From contig NC_005125.1 of NCBI RefSeq assembly GCF_000011385.1, forward strand, positions 3,162,001 through 3,226,000: a stretch of 64,000 bases of DNA. The letters run 5' to 3'. Origin of the DNA: Gloeobacter violaceus PCC 7421 (lineage in GTDB: Bacteria > Cyanobacteriota > Cyanobacteriia > Gloeobacterales > Gloeobacteraceae). A program made the position numbers and the translations under genes. How positions within the stretch are numbered: position 1 is the stretch's first letter; every line of letters starts with the position of its first letter. This document shows, piece by piece, positions 61,450 through 64,000 of the stretch. The notes beneath the pieces are model-generated. The model saw only the letters and a list, made by a program, of their open reading frames with translations, was not told the DNA's origin and did not search any database.

Positions 61450-63270
61450 CTAGCTGATAAACGGGCTTTTTTCTTTCCACTGGTTGTCGATCTGCTCGGC
61501 CATGCGCTTGACCTCGAGGCGGAAAAGCCCATCGGCCGCTTCTTCGAACAGGGGCGGGCCGCCCGTGTCGTCGCGATCTTCGGCCTTAAACAGCATCGCT
61601 TTGTCTCCTGATCGTACCTTCTGCAGGTCGACAACGACAGCCACCGCCTGGGAGCGCAACTGGTTGGGGCTGAAATTGGGCAGCGACACCGGCACAAAAA
61701 AGCGCAGCAGCGTATTGATGATCGGATCGCCCTGGGTGTTGTAGCCGCGGGTGAACTGGACCTGGGTGACGACGATGTAGCGCAGACCGAGGCTGCGGCC
61801 AATCGTCTGCAGTTTCTCCAGATCGTCGGTATAGCGGTTGTCGCGGTCGAGCAAGTTGAGATCGCGGACTGTCGAAGCCAGTTGCACGAATTCCGGATGC
61901 GGACCGAGCGGCCCGTTGAGCAAGATCACCTTGCGCGTCTTTTCTTTGCCCGCCAGCCGCTCCACCAGGGTGCGGGCGAGCAGTTCCGAGTACTGGGGCA
62001 CATCGGCGATAAAGCCGACGCCGTCCACTTTTTCGGCCTGCGAGCGCGGCGGCAGGCGAATTTCATCGGTGACCACGTAGCCCTCGCGCGCCTGCAGGCG
62101 GGCGGAAAACGCCGGAAAACCCGGCACCTGCACATCGACCAGGTACTTACCAGCGGGCAGCTTCGAGATGAGAAACGAGCCGTCGGGCAAGATCGGCACC
62201 GTGCGCCCTTCGACTTTGAGCACGCCTTTGGTAATCGGCTTACCGGCTACGTCGGTGATCACCCCGGCTACCGAGCCCGGCTGCAATGGGGGCAGTTCGC
62301 TCACCGCAAAGGACTCGGGGGTGATGCGACGCAGAGCCTGGGTGCCCGCCTCAGCCACCAATAGCGAGTCGTCCTCCAACAGGACGATGCCGGTGGGCAG
62401 GCGCCCGAGGGGACGGCTTTTGACAATCTGGCCCGCTTCAAGATCGACAATCTGCAGCCGGTCGCTCTCGCCGCTGGTCACATAGGCGTAGCGGCCGTCT
62501 CGGGAGAGCACCAGCCGGCTCGGCCGCCAGTCGAGGCCGACGGTGCGCACGGTGCGGGCCGTGGCGCTCAGGGGCACCAGGGTCAGATCGTTGCTGCCGG
62601 AGTTGAGCACCACCGCCTGCTGGTGGACCAAGTCGAGCACCATATCCTCGGGGGTGGCGCCGCTTCTGAGGCGGGCAAGCAACTCGCCGTTGGCCAGATT
62701 GACGATGGCGAGCCCCAGCGGATCGCTCCCACCCAGGGTGACCAGCAAATTGCCGTTGGCCGACTGGATGGCGGCGGCCAGGGGCGGCCCCGGCATCGGA
62801 AAGATGCGCACCTGACCCGTGGAGGGGTTGACCACCGAAATGCGGTCCGCCGCCGGGTGGGTGACCACGATGCGACCCCGCTCCGCGTCCACGGCGATAT
62901 CAAAAATGCCCGACCCCAGGTCGATCTGGCGGGTAACTTCCTGCTTCTCAAAGTCCACCAGCACCAGGTTGCCGCTGGCCGGACCGCCCACCGCCGCCAC
63001 GTTGGTAGCACCGATACGGCGCACCACCAGCGGTCGGATACCCAGAGGCGTGCGGCTTTTGATCTGCTTGCTGGTCAGGTCCACAACCGCCAGGGCTTCT
63101 TCGTCGAGCAGCCCCACCAGGGCCATCGGCCCCTGCTTGGTGTAGAGCACCTCAATTTTGTCGGCCCGCGCCCCCAGGGGCACCGTCACCTCCGCCGCCC
63201 GGGCAGGGAGGCTTCCCGCCGCCAGCAGCAGCAGGACTGTGCCGATTGCCGCTCGTTTCATCGCCTGCAC
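61450..63270 (-). CDS. Exported YVTN/NHL-like beta-propeller protein
   Basis: 606 residues. Signal peptide (AIGTVLLLLAAGSLPARAAE). Residues about 30-330 form repeated propeller blades (DIAVDAERGRIVVTHPAADR, LVLSRDGRYAYVTSGESDRL, IVKSRPLGRLPTGIVLLEDD). A carboxypeptidase-regulatory-like beta-sandwich follows (about 335-400: AGVITDVAGKPITKGVLKVE), then a 190-residue C-domain (YSELLARTLVERLAGKEKTR, RYIVVTQVQFTRGYN) ending cytoplasm-like in charge. Function unknown; a periplasmic sensor or scaffold is plausible. Confidence 0.78.
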   Translation of the reverse strand: MQAMKRAAIGTVLLLLAAGSLPARAAEVTVPLGARADKIEVLYTKQGPMALVGLLDEEALAVVDLTSKQIKSRTPLGIRPLVVRRIGATNVAAVGGPASGNLVLVDFEKQEVTRQIDLGSGIFDIAVDAERGRIVVTHPAADRISVVNPSTGQVRIFPMPGPPLAAAIQSANGNLLVTLGGSDPLGLAIVNLANGELLARLRSGATPEDMVLDLVHQQAVVLNSGSNDLTLVPLSATARTVRTVGLDWRPSRLVLSRDGRYAYVTSGESDRLQIVDLEAGQIVKSRPLGRLPTGIVLLEDDSLLVAEAGTQALRRITPESFAVSELPPLQPGSVAGVITDVAGKPITKGVLKVEGRTVPILPDGSFLISKLPAGKYLVDVQVPGFPAFSARLQAREGYVVTDEIRLPPRSQAEKVDGVGFIADVPQYSELLARTLVERLAGKEKTRKVILLNGPLGPHPEFVQLASTVRDLNLLDRDNRYTDDLEKLQTIGRSLGLRYIVVTQVQFTRGYNTQGDPIINTLLRFFVPVSLPNFSPNQLRSQAVAVVVDLQKVRSGDKAMLFKAEDRDDTGGPPLFEEAADGLFRLEVKRMAEQIDNQWKEKSPFIS

Positions 63271-63326
63271 TCGATGCTGAACTGAAATAGTAGTGATAAC
63301 CTAACCGACCCCACAGGTTCCTGCCC

Positions 63327-64000
63327 ATGGCCAAGCAGACCATCGAGCGCACCGACTACGAAGACGATCTGCTTGCCCGCCTCTACGACGCGGAGTACGA
63401 CGCTTTTGACGGCGATGTGGCCTATTACACCGAGCGCCTGGCCCCCGGTCCGGTGCTGGAACTGGCCTGCGGCAGCGGCAGGCTCGCTGTGCGCTTGGCG
63501 GCGGATGGTCGGCGGGTAGTGGGGATCGATTGCTCAGAGGCGATGATCCGCCGCGCCCGCACCCGGCGTACTCACAATGTCCGTTGGAAAGTCGGCGATA
63601 TGCGCAACTTCGCACTGGAGGAGACGTTCGCCAACATCGTCGTCGCCTTCTCCGGTCTGGGGTTCTTGCAAAGCGAGGCGGATCGCCGCGCCTGTCTGGT
63701 CTGCTGCCGCCGCCATCTGCGTGCGGGCGGCCTGCTGGTGCTCGATCTGATCAATCCTGCCGCTGCGCTCGCCACGGGCGAGTTGCCGGGCGAACGGACG
63801 GTGGTCGACCCGCAGACCGGAGCGGTATTTCACAAGTCCACGGCGGTTGCCGCCGAGGCCGAGCAGATCCGCATCCGCTATACCTGGCGATCTCAAGCGG
63901 TGACGTTGGTCCAGATGCTCACTCTGCAACGGCTTGGGGCTCCCCGGGTCGAAGCGGAATTGGAGGGGTGCGGATTTTATCTGCTGGATCGCCACGGCGA
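63327..64000 (+). CDS. Class I SAM-dependent methyltransferase, 3' end outside window
   Basis: 224 residues visible from ATG 63327; no stop before the edge. Motif I is PVLELACGSGRLAVRLAADG, then VVGIDCSEAMIRRARTR (acidic loop binding the ribose), VRWKVGDMRNFAL and GGLLVLDLINP. A typical seven-strand methyltransferase for a small molecule or lipid; the substrate domain is cut off. Divergent from the propeller gene, 56 bases between starts. Confidence 0.87.
   Translation, partial: MAKQTIERTDYEDDLLARLYDAEYDAFDGDVAYYTERLAPGPVLELACGSGRLAVRLAADGRRVVGIDCSEAMIRRARTRRTHNVRWKVGDMRNFALEETFANIVVAFSGLGFLQSEADRRACLVCCRRHLRAGGLLVLDLINPAAALATGELPGERTVVDPQTGAVFHKSTAVAAEAEQIRIRYTWRSQAVTLVQMLTLQRLGAPRVEAELEGCGFYLLDRHG

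Overview
This GC-rich window comes from a cyanobacterium. It carries photosystem II genes (psbB, psbT, psbN, psbH and a likely psbM), type-III pantothenate kinase, a cyanobacterial group 2 sigma factor and an initiator tRNA with a group I intron. High GC, divergent small PSII subunits and a lengthened CP47 suggest a Gloeobacter-like, early-branching lineage. That placement is inference; no search was run.

Layout. 1-8183: a tightly packed five-gene + strand operon encoding a tubulin-like protein (cut by the window edge), a large Hsp70/actin-fold ATPase, a membrane coiled-coil protein, a seven-repeat 'WCGT' propeller with a membrane anchor, and a membrane-bound NERD nuclease-like protein. I cannot assign this set to a named system, and it is the best candidate for an undescribed one. 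8290-10137: a secreted protein, a Uma2 protein and a PD-(D/E)XK protein. 10181-13620 (- strand): a PilP-like membrane protein, an M23 peptidase, ComB phosphatase and a DUF2993 protein. 13712-16206: a BlaI/BlaR1-type pair whose sensor carries HEAT repeats. 16348-20167: a DUF4331 - TPR - HupE/UreJ cassette.

20162-24988 is a recombination hotspot: a PIN/Phd toxin-antitoxin module, a remnant of a hupE 3' end, and an IS1182-type element that splits a beta-propeller gene. Removing the element and one CTAG copy restores the reading frame. 24995-25381 is a guanidine exporter gene (Gdx/SugE) under a guanidine-II riboswitch. 25499-32979 holds sdhA, two Uma2 genes, phoD, tsaE, a YacP-type NYN nuclease gene and coaX. 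33179-35854 encodes a secreted protein with five PPC-like repeats plus FG-GAP repeats. 36216-39707 holds psbM, a ferredoxin gene, psbB-psbT-psbN-psbH in the order known from plastids, and tatA.

39670-54016 is mostly housekeeping: ggt, a HEAT protein, a sigma factor, ubiD, plsC, trpS, gltA, a PLP enzyme, an alcohol dehydrogenase and rseP. 54208-54935 is a second PIN/Phd module paralogous to the first. 55014-63270 (- strand) contains a glutathione transferase-like gene, an intron-bearing tRNA-fMet directly downstream of metG-labA-like-rsmI, and an operon of a YVTN propeller gene, a 100-residue protein gene and moaA. A methyltransferase gene runs off the right edge.
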